From: Stemphylium vesicarium
Lineage: Eukaryota > Ascomycota > Dothideomycetes > Pleosporales > Pleosporaceae
Length of the DNA stretch: 64,000 nt
Reading direction: 5' to 3'
Assembly (NCBI GenBank): GCA_004380135.1
Contig: QXCR01000009.1
Coordinates: 1-64,000 of the forward strand
Shown: one piece after another, positions 1 through 11,303 of the stretch
Layout of the letters: the number at the start of each line of letters is the position of its first letter
How positions within the stretch are numbered: position 1 is the first letter of the stretch
Translations under genes and position numbers: made by a program
Notes under the pieces: generated by a model
What the model was told of the DNA's origin: nothing
Seen by the model: the letters and a program-made list of their open reading frames with translations, nothing else
The model's database searches: none

Positions 1-45
1 GGGGGGCATCTGAAGCATCGCTCAACATATCCTCCTTCGAAGACG

Positions 46-916
46 ATGTCTCTCTCCAACCGGCACGAGTTCTTTCGCGGTCTCCCTGCCGAAATTCGAA
101 TCAAGATCTACGAGCACATCTTCATCGACACCCTCAAGGGCTCCTGCCCCCACAGAGAGGAGGGAGAAAGGCTCGGAGAGCGTTCGACAAGAAGTCGCCC
201 CCACAGCCCTGCCCATACCCTGTCTTTTCCTGTCATACAAGAAGGTTGCATCCGAGTTCGAGTACGAGGCTAAATGTTTTACCGCTCATCTCAAATCCTT
301 CCTCGGAGCGTTGAAGCTTGAGCCGGTGCAAATCAAGGGCTTCAGCAACTCGAATCACGTCCGTACCTGGGTACCATCCGAGCCTCTTTCTGATGTCAAA
401 CCAATGGCTTTGGCTATGAAACACGCACTTGATATCGTGCAGTCCTTGACGTTTCGACTTGCACACCCAGGCCAGAATTCTACGCCCATCTGCGACTTCC
501 TCCTCGATCGCGCCGAGCAACAACGATTCTTCATGAGCATCGAGAATATCACATTCAGGTGGTGGTTGGAAATATACGGCCTCGCTCTGGTCCCGTCGCC
601 TCGTGTGCGTGCTTTGCCAACAGTACTTCGGTGGAGGTCAAGCATGTTTCGGAGCAGCTATTCAAACGAAGAACGTAGTTATGTTTGGGAACCCGACCAA
701 AACGCAGCCCCTGAGCAGACTAGCAAATTGTTCCGCTTGCCATGGCAGGTCTGGGCGGGGATCTTTGATCATGTGCCCGAGGAATATAGTACTGTAGGGG
801 AGTTGAGGGAGTGTTGCAAAGAAGTTATCTTAACCTTCAGGATGGCAGAAGGACTCTTAGAACGGGCTTTGAGAAGGCGATCGCTTGCTTTGAACAAGAG
901 GGAGTCGAATTTTTGA
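46..916 (+). pseudogene. F-box-like (2EXR-type) protein gene with a reading-frame break
   Basis: The ATG at 46 opens a frame whose first residues (FFRGLPAEIRIKIYEHIF) match the N-terminal LPxEIRxxIY motif of fungal F-box-like/2EXR proteins. From about 120 to 250 this frame turns into low-complexity Arg/Ser/Pro sequence and stops at 273. The expected continuation (PCLFLSYKKVASEFEYEA, then the 311-916 frame) lies one base out of register. I see no GT-AG intron that would join them: the segment has hardly any GT. So this is either a frameshifted pseudogene or a sequencing indel. The downstream part ends at the stop at 916. The family is usually orphan; its function is unknown. The alternative is a real gene starting further upstream, outside the window. 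Confidence 0.45.
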
Positions 917-1966
917 AGGGAGGATATCACAGGAAGGAATGTTCTCGTACGCGATTACACGTGAGGATTGCATCAAGAGACTTGGAGAGTTAGTGACGAC
1001 GAGCTGAGCCGAGGTACGAAAAGGGAAGTAGGGAAGCGGATGTGGTTCTTTGAATGAACTGAATCGGATTTGAGCCGACAAGATATGCTCGAACACATTT
1101 GAAAGAAGCGTTTGTGATGAATGTAGGAGCATGGTATACGAACTTCGTAAATCTGACTGTGTGCGTGATCTAACTTTCGGCGCTAAGGGAGGTTTAGGTC
1201 CTAGGCATGCGTCACTGATCCTCCACCTTCACAATTAAACCGACTTTGAAGCCGACCACTTGCCCATCGGACTTGTATCAGCGGCCTGCCGATCTTCAAT
1301 ACTTCCCGATCTGCGGCATCTTCTGTGCCATGGCGGCAACTATCGCAAGCCTCCCAGAGTCACGGCCGACCTCAACCACAACGCGACTGCGCGATGCACT
1401 CGAGATGCGTCGGTAACCGCAGCTTCGTCTACGCTTGGGCATCAATATTGTCTGTGGTACTCGGCGATGATGACATGACATGGCTAAGCTCTTAACCAAA
1501 TGCTTGTGGCTTTCGTTGAGAAAGAGCAACACCGAAGCCGTTCCGTTCTTTTGGCGCGGTGCCCAATCAATGCCGGCGGACGCCAGTCCCGTCGCCCTCT
1601 CGACAAGATGACCAGCGTCACCAACGACTGCACCGAAAATCTCGCCCGAGACCCTGCTTCCCTCAGAGCATATGTAGACAATGTTTGCTCCGCAGTTCCT
1701 AGTTGGAATACTAACGCTGCCGACGTGCAAACTTGGCGCACACTATCACGCACACGGTTCGCGGTTCATGCCGGACGTTTTCAACCCAAAGTTTGTGGGG
1801 TAGCGCATCCGGCTCCGCAGCTTTCCACTATTGGTGCAAGCCGCAGACTGCAGCGAACATCAAGTTTTTCTCCGCGAGTTTTTTCCTCCCGGCCTCCTTT
1901 GGCATGGCATTATAACCAACGATGCATCGGATCTGGGTCCATTTGGATGCCCTTTGAGCCGGCTTT
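917..1966. other. Intergenic region, no supported gene
   Basis: Overlapping open frames of 60-180 codons occur on both strands (for example minus 1296-1730 and plus 1500-2048). None shows a recognisable domain, convincing splice pairs or a start context. I assign nothing here apart from the presumed promoter of the membrane-protein gene that starts at 1967. Confidence 0.4.
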
Positions 1967-3305
1967 ATGGGCGACGAGATCCCTGTACCCTCAAGCTTCG
2001 TCGCTTGGGGACCCTTCGTGCGCGACAACTACGAGATACTGCGTGTGACCCGGGCGGATCTCGTTGTAGCGGGGATAGCCTTCGCTCTCGCTAACATTTT
2101 CGGCTTGACAGCAGCCTTCATCGCGGTGAGGCACACGAAAGCATCCCGGCAGCCCTGGAGAAGCACGTACATTTGGATGATTTGGCTTGAGTTGGCTGCT
2201 TCAGTGGCGCTCTCCGTCATTTGTCTGCTGTATCTGTTAAGGATCATCCAGCCCAGCTTTTACTTCTTCATGGGAGTTTTGATTTGCTGGGTTGTTCAGA
2301 TCCAGCTGCTCCCACAAATCATTATCAATCGGATACGCATAATTCTCCAAGACCGGAAACGAGGAAAGCGTCTTGTTGCCGGCACGGCAGCTGCCATCAC
2401 GTTGATCAACATCAGCGTCTTCTGCATATGGATACCTTCTCGCCTTCAGATAAGTGAACGGTATGTTCTATGAGAGCAACCTCGCGATGATTACTAATGA
2501 TGAAGTAGATGGGTAAAGATTAATGACGGTTGGGATCGAACGGAAAAGGTGCTTTTCCTCCTGTTAGACGGTTATCTGAATTGGTATTTCATCCGCGTGG
2601 TGGACGCAGAGCTTGTCAAGAACGGCCTGACCAAATATAATCGCTTGGTGCGTTTCAACAAGCGTATTATTGTGGTCTCCCTCCTGCTGGATGTCATGAT
2701 AATCGGTGCAATGAGCATTCCAAACGGGTTTGTGTAAGTCATACGCATCTACGTTTACCACTGCTTCAACTAAGTCACGCAGCTACGCCATGTTCCATCC
2801 ACTTGCATACATAGTCAAGCTCAACATCGAAATGTCTATGGCGCATCTTATCAGAGCCATTGCTTTGGACAACCGACGACCTAGCGAAGATCCATCCCAC
2901 CTGTTATCACCTCCATCTCCCGTGGTCAACACGTTCAACACCAGTATGTACGCTGAAGTCCCAAGACAACGGCACTCACTCATTAGAGGCCTTTTCAGCA
3001 GCGAACATGTGGTCTTTCCGCATGAAGATGTTCGAGCAAGGTTTCCTGAGAATATCTCAGAGCAAAGTACAACGGTACCGGATTTTGAGTTACCCAATTG
3101 GAAACCCAGGCTCAGCAAGGAAAGTAGCCCCGACGCTGTTGAAGGATCCAGTCTTCATGAGGTCTTTTCCAACACTACAATGCATCGGGAAGACATCCGT
3201 GAAGATAGTGGAATATCACAGGCAGACACAGTCGCTGCCGGCGCGCAACATCTGAGCGCACCGGACCCAGTATTCTTACCGGCTCGAACCTCAGAGGCAG
3301 GGTGA
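1967..3305 (+). CDS. Fungal integral membrane protein (6-7 spans), hypothetical
   Basis: Three exons, 1967-2460, 2509-2733 and 2783-3305, give 413 residues with phases that fit exactly. The introns are 48 and 49 nt, with donors GTATGT and GTAAGT, branch sites TACTAATG and AACTAAGT, and acceptors TAG and CAG. The N-terminal two thirds hold six or seven hydrophobic helices: about residues 28-52, 67-92, 96-119, 130-155, 172-190 and two near 215-260. The junction segments (DGWDRTEK after intron 1, VYAMFHPLAYIVKLNIEMSM after intron 2) are typical of a fungal-only multi-span family with no assigned function. The C-terminal ~140 residues are hydrophilic and probably a cytoplasmic tail. It resembles a receptor-like topology but no GPCR motif can be named. 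Gene structure is well supported; function is unknown. Confidence 0.85.
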
Positions 3306-4146
3306 CAACCGCGTGTACTTCCCTAGCTTCTTTAATCAACACATCGCCGTCAGCAAAAAGCCGGTACTACGATGAGTCGAAGTGTCTCTCCTGTGGGCCA
3401 ATCTGTATCAGGGATGGAATGCAAGCGCCGAGGATACTTACGTTTTGCCGGTTTGTGCCCTAAACGGGATGAGAAAAACCAAGCCTCTAGCTTTAGCCGC
3501 CTCAACCGCCCTCTCAGTACACGCGCTTCTCGGCAGCATACGAAAGGCCTTAGGGCAATCTCCTCGTTGATATCCGCTCGCGTTACGCACCTCGAAACTC
3601 GCACACGATTACTCGTCCACACATCTCTCGGACAACACCACTGTCCCACTAGTCCCCATGGATAAGTGTATTGAATTGCAACAATGTGTACGTACCCAGT
3701 ACTGCATATGCTCGGCCATAACCGAAAATTCTGCGAATCAATCTCGATCTGAGAGCCAGAGCTGTTGTGGAACTACGGGAGGGGCGCACATGTCTCACAT
3801 AGTCGCCACGATCAATCAAAGTTGTGGAACAAACGTACCACGACAGGAAACATGCACGTGGTATTCGCGCTGGACAGCCGAGCGAGTCAGACCAAAGGGG
3901 ATTGTTTCTCCAGTCTGTACTACTGCCAGTGCTATGCTGCTGTTTGGAAGGAGAAGAGCTGCGCACGGCATGAGGGATTTGGGGTGAGACACTGATTTGC
4001 GGTCATGCACTGGGGTATAAACACGGATGCGTGCCCCACCCATCTGCTGCCCTCGCTTTCCCTTTTCGCAAACTTAGGAAAACTCGATCAGCATCTCCAG
4101 CGCCAAATCAAACTCGCTTGCCTACTCTTTTGTTCGCCTACCCATA
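3306..4146. other. Intergenic region, no supported gene
   Basis: Short frames of 60-110 codons occur on both strands without domain content. A run just upstream of 4147 is pyrimidine-rich, as expected for the promoter and leader of the cell-wall protein gene. Confidence 0.4.
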
Positions 4147-4900
4147 ATGAGATCCATTATCGTTCTGTCGGGCCTCATCGCCCTAGCAATGGCTAAAAGC
4201 GTCGGCGCCGACACGCCCTCGGGGACGGAAACCGATACAGAATATGAGTATTCAATGCCAAGCTCTGGTACAACATGCACATCAAGAAGCAAAGCGATAG
4301 ATACTAACAAATCCAGACGCGAGCACAATCGACTCCATTCCCACTCCATCAGGCTACCCCGCCCACACCTCATCCAGCATCCTCGCCATCCCCTCAGACT
4401 CAAGCGCCGAAGCTTCAACCTCCATCGAAGAATGCTCAACGCTATCCACGACAGTAACTCTCACGCAAACCATCCCCATCGCCACCGTCATCCCCTCGTC
4501 CCTCGCCAGCGTAACCGGCGCCATCGATCTAAGCTCGTGGGTTCCATCGCAGCCGCAGTCCCAACCCAATCCTTTCTTCAGCACGACAATGCAGCAGAGC
4601 AGTGCTGCGGAACAGGTAGAATCGTCGCCGGCGTCGACTCTGCCGCTTGTGAGCGAGACTAGTACGGCGGAGGTGGGAGGTGAGAGTAGTGTGGATACGC
4701 CGCTGTCACCCGAGCCGACGTTTACGGGGAAGCCGGTTGAAGGGACGGGGACGACTACGACGTTTGTTGGAGGGAGTGAGACGGGGTCGCACTCGTTGAC
4801 GACGGCGTCTGAACCTGCGCTTTTTACAGATGCGGCGGGGACGCTTGGGGTGCCGAGGGTGGTTGTTGGGGTGGTTGGATGGGCTGCTTTGGTGTTGTGA
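4147..4900 (+). CDS. Ser/Thr-rich secreted protein with GPI-type tail
   Basis: Two exons, 4147-4267 and 4317-4900, code for 234 residues. The 49-nt intron has donor GTACAA, branch ATACTAAC and acceptor CAG, and the phases fit (codon G|AC). The first ~21 residues (MRSIIVLSGLIALAMAKS onwards) form a signal peptide. The body is almost entirely Ser, Thr, Pro, Ala and Glu, typical of heavily O-mannosylated cell-wall proteins. A hydrophobic C-terminus (VPRVVVGVVGWAALVL) follows a small-residue stretch near FTDAAGTLG that could be a GPI omega site. No catalytic domain is visible. Most likely a cell-surface mannoprotein. Open frames on the opposite strand are shadows caused by the biased composition. 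Confidence 0.8.
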
Positions 4901-5195
4901 CGTTGAGTGTTTGGGAGGGGTGCAAGAGAAGGAAACAAAAAGGCATGGTGAGATTGTTGTGGGGTTGGTGGGCGGCGTCATTGTAATAATATGTAATGAA
5001 TGTGTCTTGCTCCTTCTTGCCCTTTCCGTGTTGGTTTTACCCTGAGCCAGTCTTGACAGAGAAGAACATTGATCGAGGTAATTGCTTGCACTGCCTTGTG
5101 CCATGTCCTGGGTACATGCTGCGATGAGCAGTCTTTCAACATGCCATGATATGACGCGACGGCAGCCAAATCACAGCAGCGAAAGCCTCACTCAT

Positions 5196-5908
5196 TTACG
5201 CCTGCCAATTGCCGTCCTGAGCCTGAAGGTCCCTAGCAATTTGCTCATCGTTCTCAGTCTCAGCCCCGGTCTCAGCCTCAAGACCAATCCTCGCCTCGTC
5301 GCCCTCAAGCGCAATAGCACCGCGTCTGTTCCCCGTCATGCAGCAAGAGTAAAACAAGCTAGCCCAAAGGAAGAGCCTAAATCACGCACACAGACCCGTT
5401 AGCAACAACACCACTAAAACATACCGTGAAGGGCATCACAAAGCAAGAGCACATACCAGTTAAACACACCCAACCACATCAACAACCCCTGCCACACCCC
5501 AATCTTTACCCCGCTAATCCACAGCCCCTGCTCCCCAGGCCTCTTAACATCCTGCTCCCCCTCTGCGGGCGCACTAGCCACACCCGCAATGAACGCTACA
5601 AACGCCATGCCAAACGCGGCCGCCATCTTGAGCAGCTGGTACTTTGCATATTTCTGGCGGGTCAGAATGCCGGTGGCAGCGCGCTTCTGTTCGCGGGCGA
5701 TGAAGAAGACGGTGGTGATGGAGGTGAGGAGCGGGGTGTAGAGCAGGCTGAGGGTGAAGAGTTTGTGGGAAACGGGCAGTATGAGGGTAGTGAGGAATAG
5801 GAGCGGGGCCAGGGCTGCAATGGAGAGTTGCGCGTATTGTAGGGTGCGGAGGCGAATTGAGGTTGTGGGGGAGAGGGGGAGGGTGATGGGGAGGGTGAAG
5901 GATGGCAT
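5196..5908 (-). CDS. Four-span membrane protein, MARVEL-like
   Basis: Exon 1 is 5908-5457 and exon 2 is 5376-5196; the joined product is 210 residues. The intron has donor GTATGT, branch TGCTAACG and acceptor TTTAG, and the join reads FNW|LFLWASLFYS, which completes a transmembrane helix. Reading straight through instead would stop at 5414. I start at the ATG at 5908, where the sequence becomes protein-like (MPSFTLPITLPL). Four hydrophobic helices are visible: about residues 26-47, 50-71, 94-114 and 136-165. The second is followed by a basic loop (REQKRAATGILTRQKYAKYQ) and the last by a short acidic cytoplasmic tail. This spacing is that of fungal MARVEL-domain proteins, which act in membrane apposition or eisosome-like structures. 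The family assignment is an inference from topology. Confidence 0.75.
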
Positions 5909-6280
5909 TGTCGTGAGGTTCTCGGGTCTGTGGAGGGAGATTGCCGGGTTATGGGTTGGAAGAAGGCTGAAGTCGCACGCGATGGAAAGGCTATAAGCCG
6001 ACTCTTTATGAAAGAGATGGGAGACGGGGGCCCAGACCACTTGTCCAACCTTCACCGGTTGCGCCGCAGGTACGAAGTGCTCATCCCTGGCGCCTCCACT
6101 ACCGTTTTGGCATATTTTTATACTTTGTCTTGTATGGTGGCCTTGCTGTAAGGGTGCTTTGATTGGGCCGGGTGCCTGGAAATGGGGCGCGCGTTACCGC
6201 ATACGTTCTGTTTCGTGATAAGGCGGCCAGCGATGGCGTTAGGCGGAAGCGACGGTGGTGTCGCAGCGCGCGCAATGCTA

Positions 6281-7069
6281 TCAAGCGAGCGACGCGATCA
6301 GCTCATACGCGTCGATGTGCTTTACGCGGAGTCCCGGTATTCCCGTTGTCTTGCTGATGCATTTGCTGTCGACAGGGCGTTCGGGCAATGGGTCGTCAAC
6401 GCTGATGTTGCAGAACTCGAAGAGTGCGATGAATGTTTCAGCCATCTCTGCCCCTTTTGTACTGTCGTCGCGGGAAGGACGAAATTGTACACCGTCGTAG
6501 GACTTGCTCGTACTTCCAGTTTTGGTGACTTTTTCGTTTACCTTGATCAACCAAGTATGCGTTATTACTGTCGACGCGCCCTGCTGTCTGTCGCGAAGGT
6601 GTTCGCCGATCATCAGCAACAAGTCGCGGTCCAGACCCGCAGCACCAAGCTCGAAGACGACTATAAATAACAGGTCGCGTGTATTGGCATGTTGTTCCGA
6701 TATTAAAACCGGTGAGCAATCAGACGAAACTACCTCGCAAGCGAAGCGGCTCATCTTGGCGAGGGAAGGCATGAACTGCGCCGTTCTTTCTGTAGGATGG
6801 TTGAGCGCATACAAGTACTCTGCCGATACCAAGTCCCGAACATTCAATACTTCATACAGTGCGAGATACTCGTTCTGACTGTGTTTGGCGTCGCATGCGC
6901 GGTAGCGACGCGCTCGCTGGAAGCCCGGAAGAGCCAGGCGCTCGGGGAGATGTTCGTTAGTCCACCAGTCGTTCAAGTCGTCTTCATCTACTGCTTTGGG
7001 GTCGATGGATCCCCATAGGACGAGTAGGCCATTGGACTCCGCTGAGGCTGAAGTTTGTAGTGGTGCCAT
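6281..7069 (-). CDS. EthD-like / dimeric alpha-beta barrel protein
   Basis: An uninterrupted frame of 262 codons from the ATG at 7069. The N-terminal ~110 residues carry a pattern common to fungal ferredoxin-like (dimeric alpha/beta barrel, EthD/stress-response A/B) proteins: LLVLWGSIDP, then DDLNDWWTNEHLPERL, then LPGFQRARRYRA. The DWW-NEH-P segment is the usual signature of the first half barrel. The second half is more divergent but again alternates strand and helix and may be a second barrel. These proteins often take part in small-molecule degradation or polyketide cyclisation, but many are orphan. No neighbouring pathway gene supports a specific substrate. Confidence 0.65.
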   Translation of the reverse strand: MAPLQTSASAESNGLLVLWGSIDPKAVDEDDLNDWWTNEHLPERLALPGFQRARRYRACDAKHSQNEYLALYEVLNVRDLVSAEYLYALNHPTERTAQFMPSLAKMSRFACEVVSSDCSPVLISEQHANTRDLLFIVVFELGAAGLDRDLLLMIGEHLRDRQQGASTVITHTWLIKVNEKVTKTGSTSKSYDGVQFRPSRDDSTKGAEMAETFIALFEFCNISVDDPLPERPVDSKCISKTTGIPGLRVKHIDAYELIASLA

Positions 7070-8240
7070 TTCGTTGTGCCGGATGCGGAGTCCAGCATGA
7101 CAATCTTGGGGGTGAGGGTTAGTGCTTGCTCAAGAACCACTGCTCACAGCGTAGAGCTAATACGGGGATACTCCATCGGAGCACACACGGATAAAGGAAC
7201 GGCGAGATGAACGTATCGCATATGACGTTGTGTCGCATAGTAAGTTGCTGATGTAGCATGAGTGTCAAAGAACTGATATGCGGGGTGGGCGCGTCGCCTC
7301 GCTAAGCTCCCTTCCGCGTCCATCCTTCACACCTCACGACTACATCGATGCGCACCCCAAGAGCGGCTGCACTACCCACGACTCCAAGACGAAACCCGCA
7401 TGCGATAACCGCCATGGCGCATATAAGACATACGTTCGGCAATTCGGATCCCAGCCCCACGACCCACGACTCAAGCCACGTGTCACGGATGTCTTGGTCA
7501 AGTAGGACAGAACGTTTCAAGCCCATGTGTATACCCAGCAGCACATCCCACAGCCACGATATCGTGACTTGGTTTTATGCATTGCTGTGTTTCGCGCAGT
7601 AAGGGACAGTCCTCGCGCTATCCTGCCTCCCGCGGGTTCTACCGCGAAGACATTTACCCCAAATGAGCACACTTCTCGTCGACACCGGATGTATACCAGA
7701 AGGCCCGCTACGAAGCACCTGCCTCCAAAAGACCCACGGTAGTTCACGACTTGCTATCGGACTCCACACGACCCGGCCTTACAGCCTTTGACAGCTTGAC
7801 TCATGCCTGCAGCCCCAATCTCCGTATCCGCTGTGATTGGCCCCGAGGCCACGATACCGGTCTTAGTATCAAATTTCCTAGCGGCCAGGCTATGGATGCT
7901 AACGCAGATCAACGCTAATTTGCACGTCTTCTGCCGCGGCTAGTAAGACAAGCTTCGCTACCAAGCTCAGGGGAAGATGAAATAGAAGCAAACGGCGCCT
8001 CATATAGCCGGCACCCACCGCAGACAAGCCTCCGCCGCCCTCGTATCGTCGTCCCCAACTCGTTTTGCGATTCGCAAAGTTACACTCCTTTAAAACGCCG
8101 CCTTCGTATTCCAGTCACTCTTTTTTCTTCAAAAGCTACTTCGCTCACCAGCCACGCGCGAACCCGCTTCACTTATACTAAACCTTAATATCCCGGCCCG
8201 TCGTCGTATTCCAAACCAGACCCACCGTTAAAACCACGAT
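7070..8240. other. Intergenic region, divergent promoters
   Basis: This 1.2-kb region separates two divergently transcribed genes. It contains only short, mutually overlapping frames. Candidate TATA-like sequence (catatag at about 8000) and a pyrimidine-rich leader lie before the start at 8241. Nothing else is assigned. Confidence 0.4.
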
Positions 8241-9101
8241 ATGCGTCAATCAACTGCTGCTCTCCTCTCCATCCTAGCAACCTCGGCCTGTGCTCAGGAT
8301 GTCGTCAGCTTCTTCTTCCCTGGTGGTACGTCAGAACTACAGTCAAACCCCCCTCCCCCTCCTAAGGATCGCCAAAGGCCTCCTCCCTAGCTTTGCCCTG
8401 AACCACTCTAACATGCTCGCGCAACAGGCTATGACGGCGTCGACCCCGTCGCGACCATCAACACGGCCAACCCGACCATGACCGAATTTCACATCGCATG
8501 TCCCACCGGCGCCGACAGCACAGAATGCGGTTGGGGACCCGGCCTTGACGTAACTATCCTTTCGCAAACCCGCTTCCAAGCTACCATGGACGCGGACAGC
8601 GTGTCCATGAGCCTCGGCTGCGACTACAACAAGAAACAGGTCGAGATGACGTGCACGGTGAACCAGGAGGGTGGCAATGACGACACTGGTGGTAAACCCG
8701 TTACGGCGACCCTGTCGGGCGATGATGTCGAGTTCTTGACTGCAAGCGTGGTCGCGGGCAAGAGCTTACTGGAAGGGAAGAGCAGTGTTGCGCCTAGCAG
8801 GACGACGGCTGCTGCTGCTAAGGAAACCGCTGAGAGCGCGGAGAGCGCGGAGCCGACTACGGTTGCTACATCTGCGAGGAGCGCGAGTACTGGGCTCGTG
8901 ACGGCTAGCCAGACGGTCAGCGCCACGGGTAGCATGGCTTCGGCTTCGGCTTCGGATTCTAGTTCGGGCATGCAGTCTACACCTTTGGCTAGTGGTACTT
9001 CTGTCCCACTGCCTGAGAGCACCGGTGCGGCTGCTAGGTACGGTATTCAAGGCTCTGCGCTGCTGATGCTTGCTGGTGCCGCCGCCCTGAATGTATGGTA
9101 A
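8241..9101 (+). CDS. Secreted Cys- and Ser/Thr-rich protein with GPI-type tail
   Basis: Exons 8241-8325 and 8428-9101 encode 252 residues. The intron is 102 nt, donor GTACGT and acceptor CAACAG; the split codon is G|GC. Residues 1-18 are a signal peptide ending ACA before QDV. An N-terminal globular part of about 120 residues has four cysteines (HIACPTG, TECGWG, LGCDYN, MTCTVN), probably two disulphides. It is followed by a Ser/Thr/Ala-rich stalk with the short repeat ESAESAE and a hydrophobic C-terminus (GIQGSALLMLAGAAALNVW). This layout is very common for Pleosporales GPI-anchored surface proteins of unknown function. The first exon is short, so an annotation pipeline could miss it. Confidence 0.8.
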
Positions 9102-9469
9102 GCTTGCCAGCTTATAGATGTATAGACAATGTCATCATGTAGGCACGTTTGTATGGCCACTTACCAGATGTGCTACTATCTTAAGGACCGTCGTTGCCCC
9201 AGAGTAGCGGCATATGACAAGCCATGCCGAGTTACAGTCCAGAACTGATGGCCGTTGTACGCTGTTATTAGTTGGCGTTGAATGATATCCAGCAAGAAAG
9301 ATAAAAAAACGTGACGTAAGGAAACAGAAGCAAAGTTCGTATACGGTATGAATTTCTTGGCAGGACAACTAAGAGCTTGGAGAAAGAAAGACAGTCATAT
9401 GATAGGAACAAGAGGGCCAACAGTACACTATAGAGCGGACTCTGACTACATCAACCATCTACCACCCAT
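9102..9469. other. Convergent 3' intergenic region
   Basis: The region lies between the 3' ends of two convergent genes. It holds AT-rich sequence, probably the two 3' untranslated regions, and no supported gene. Confidence 0.4.
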
Positions 9470-10493
9470 TCATTCGCCCAGCAAAAAATCCTGCACCAAC
9501 TCCGCAAAAGTCCTGGGAAACTGAAAAAGATGCCCATGTCCCGAGTCCGGGAAAACCTTTAGATAAGCACCCGGCACCTTCTGCTGCAGAACAAAGTCGC
9601 CCGACGACGGAGCCAAAACATCGCGTGTCCCCGCGGTAATAAATAGCGGCGCATTGATCTTCTTCGCCTGTTCCAGGTACGTCGAGTTACGCGTGAAATC
9701 CAGGATAGCCTTGAGATGTCTCGACGTACCGGGCTCCTGTACTTGGTTCGTCTTATTCTCGCCTGGGACGTTGCGCTCGGTGATGCGGGCGGCGTAGTCG
9801 AGCGCCGCAACTGCGCTGGTGTTGGACGGGTAGAAGAACAAACCCAGCCCTTGCTCTACGGGAACGGTGGGCTGACGAGCTATCGCAAACGTTGCGTCCG
9901 TGGCTAGTTCGATACCAGGTCCATTGCCGACGATGGACCCGGCGATGACGGCCTTCTCCACCATGTCAGGGTAGTTGATCGCAATGTGCTGTGCTACGCC
10001 GCCTCCCATGGAGAACCCGAGCAAGTTGACCTTGTCCACGTTGATGGCTTTGAGGAACGCGACGGTCGTGTCGCCCTGGGCTGCGATCGAGTCCCCGATT
10101 TCACCTGTGCTGTGGCCTACGCCTGCATTGTCGAAGAGGATTATCGGCCGGAACTGCGCGATGTAGTTGAATAGGAGGGGGTCGGCGATGTCCATGGTTG
10201 CGCGGAAATTGGCGAGGAAGATTACGGGGTGACCGTGCGCCGCGCCGAATGTTCTGTAGGCGATGCGGGAGTTGTTGACGGTGACGTAGTGGGTTGGCGC
10301 GAACTGGGTTAGTTTGGGGGGTGGGTCAAGGAGAGCGGTGGAGCGGCAGGTACTGTGTAGATGCGTTAGTATCTTTTGTGAGAATGGTTTACTTGGTGAG
10401 ATTGAAGTTGGCTTACCTGGTAGTCGATCTGGAAGGAAATGCGGTCACGGTGGATGCACCCATCATGGCCGTAACCGTAGTGAACCACTTCAT
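9470..10493 (-). CDS. Secreted alpha/beta hydrolase
   Basis: Exon 1 (10493-10417) encodes MKWFTTVTAMMGASTVTA, a likely signal peptide. After a 64-nt intron (GTAAGC, branch ATACTAACG, CACAG), exon 2 runs 10352-9470. Total 319 residues, phases consistent. The alpha/beta hydrolase core shows HPVIFLANFRAT (oxyanion region), FDNAGVGHS, and the nucleophile elbow GFSMGGG with Ser near residue 140. The acid residue is probably in AGTRDVLAP and the catalytic His in DSGHGHLFQ near residue 298. Length and motif order match the large fungal group of esterase/epoxide-hydrolase-like proteins; the substrate cannot be read from sequence. A model starting at the internal Met (10195) would lose the oxyanion strand and the signal peptide, so I prefer the spliced model. 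Confidence 0.85.
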
Positions 10494-11303
10494 GTTGTTT
10501 ACGGAGGACGCTGGTATTTGCTGATTGAATGTGGGTTTGACGGAAGATGGTGTTGGTAAGAGGTTTGATCAATGTCCAGCCTTCTGCCCTCTGGTCTATG
10601 TACAAAAAGATGGCCTCCAAAGTCATTTTATAATCATTGCATTCGCCGACCTTCCACTTCCACTTGTGGCATGGAACCCCAAACTCAGAGTGCCCGTCAC
10701 TTGTCCGGAGACGATTTAAATAAAATTGCGATATCTGGGGTGATTATATAATCGGAACGGTCTCACTGTGTCGGGTGGCCGTGCTGCTGACTGCGATCAC
10801 TAATTGCAAGACAAACGTTGTATTCCTCCGAACTATCATATTCGGACAGATGATGAGCCGACGCGGTTGTTGGTGAGCCTGAATAGTATGATCAGGTCCC
10901 GTCGCAACGAGAGGATCGATATCTGCCTCTAAACCATACAGGCTTCGCGGGCAAGCCACAATCACCACTAGCAATTCCTTCGCCCAACTGCTCCTGTTTG
11001 GTTTCGTATGGACGCAAGTGTTTACAGAGAAATGCCAGTGGTGGCTGAACCAGACCTGAACGCCCGCGCGGGATAGACCTGACGATAGCTAGAAGGATCA
11101 TCTGGCACCTTCATGCTCATGGAAGGGTTCAGCGGGCCTCTGGTGGTAGACTGCGCTTTCAGGAAATAAAGCTCTAGAGTAACGTTCTACTTCTCGACGT
11201 ATTCTAACAACTTGTATCGGCCACTGCTGCAGTGCGCTAAGATGCTCCCGAACATGGGTCTGCACACGCTCGAGAGGTAAGTGTGCTCCAAATCGTTTTG
11301 GAA
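10494..11303. other. Intergenic region, no supported gene
   Basis: About 0.8 kb with only short frames. It would include the promoter of the hydrolase gene on the left and the 3' end of the F-box gene on the right. Confidence 0.4.

Noticed and set aside
1296..1753. Two overlapping minus-strand frames of 90-144 codons.
   Set aside because: No family pattern, no ATG with supporting context, and open frames on the opposite strand over the same bases.
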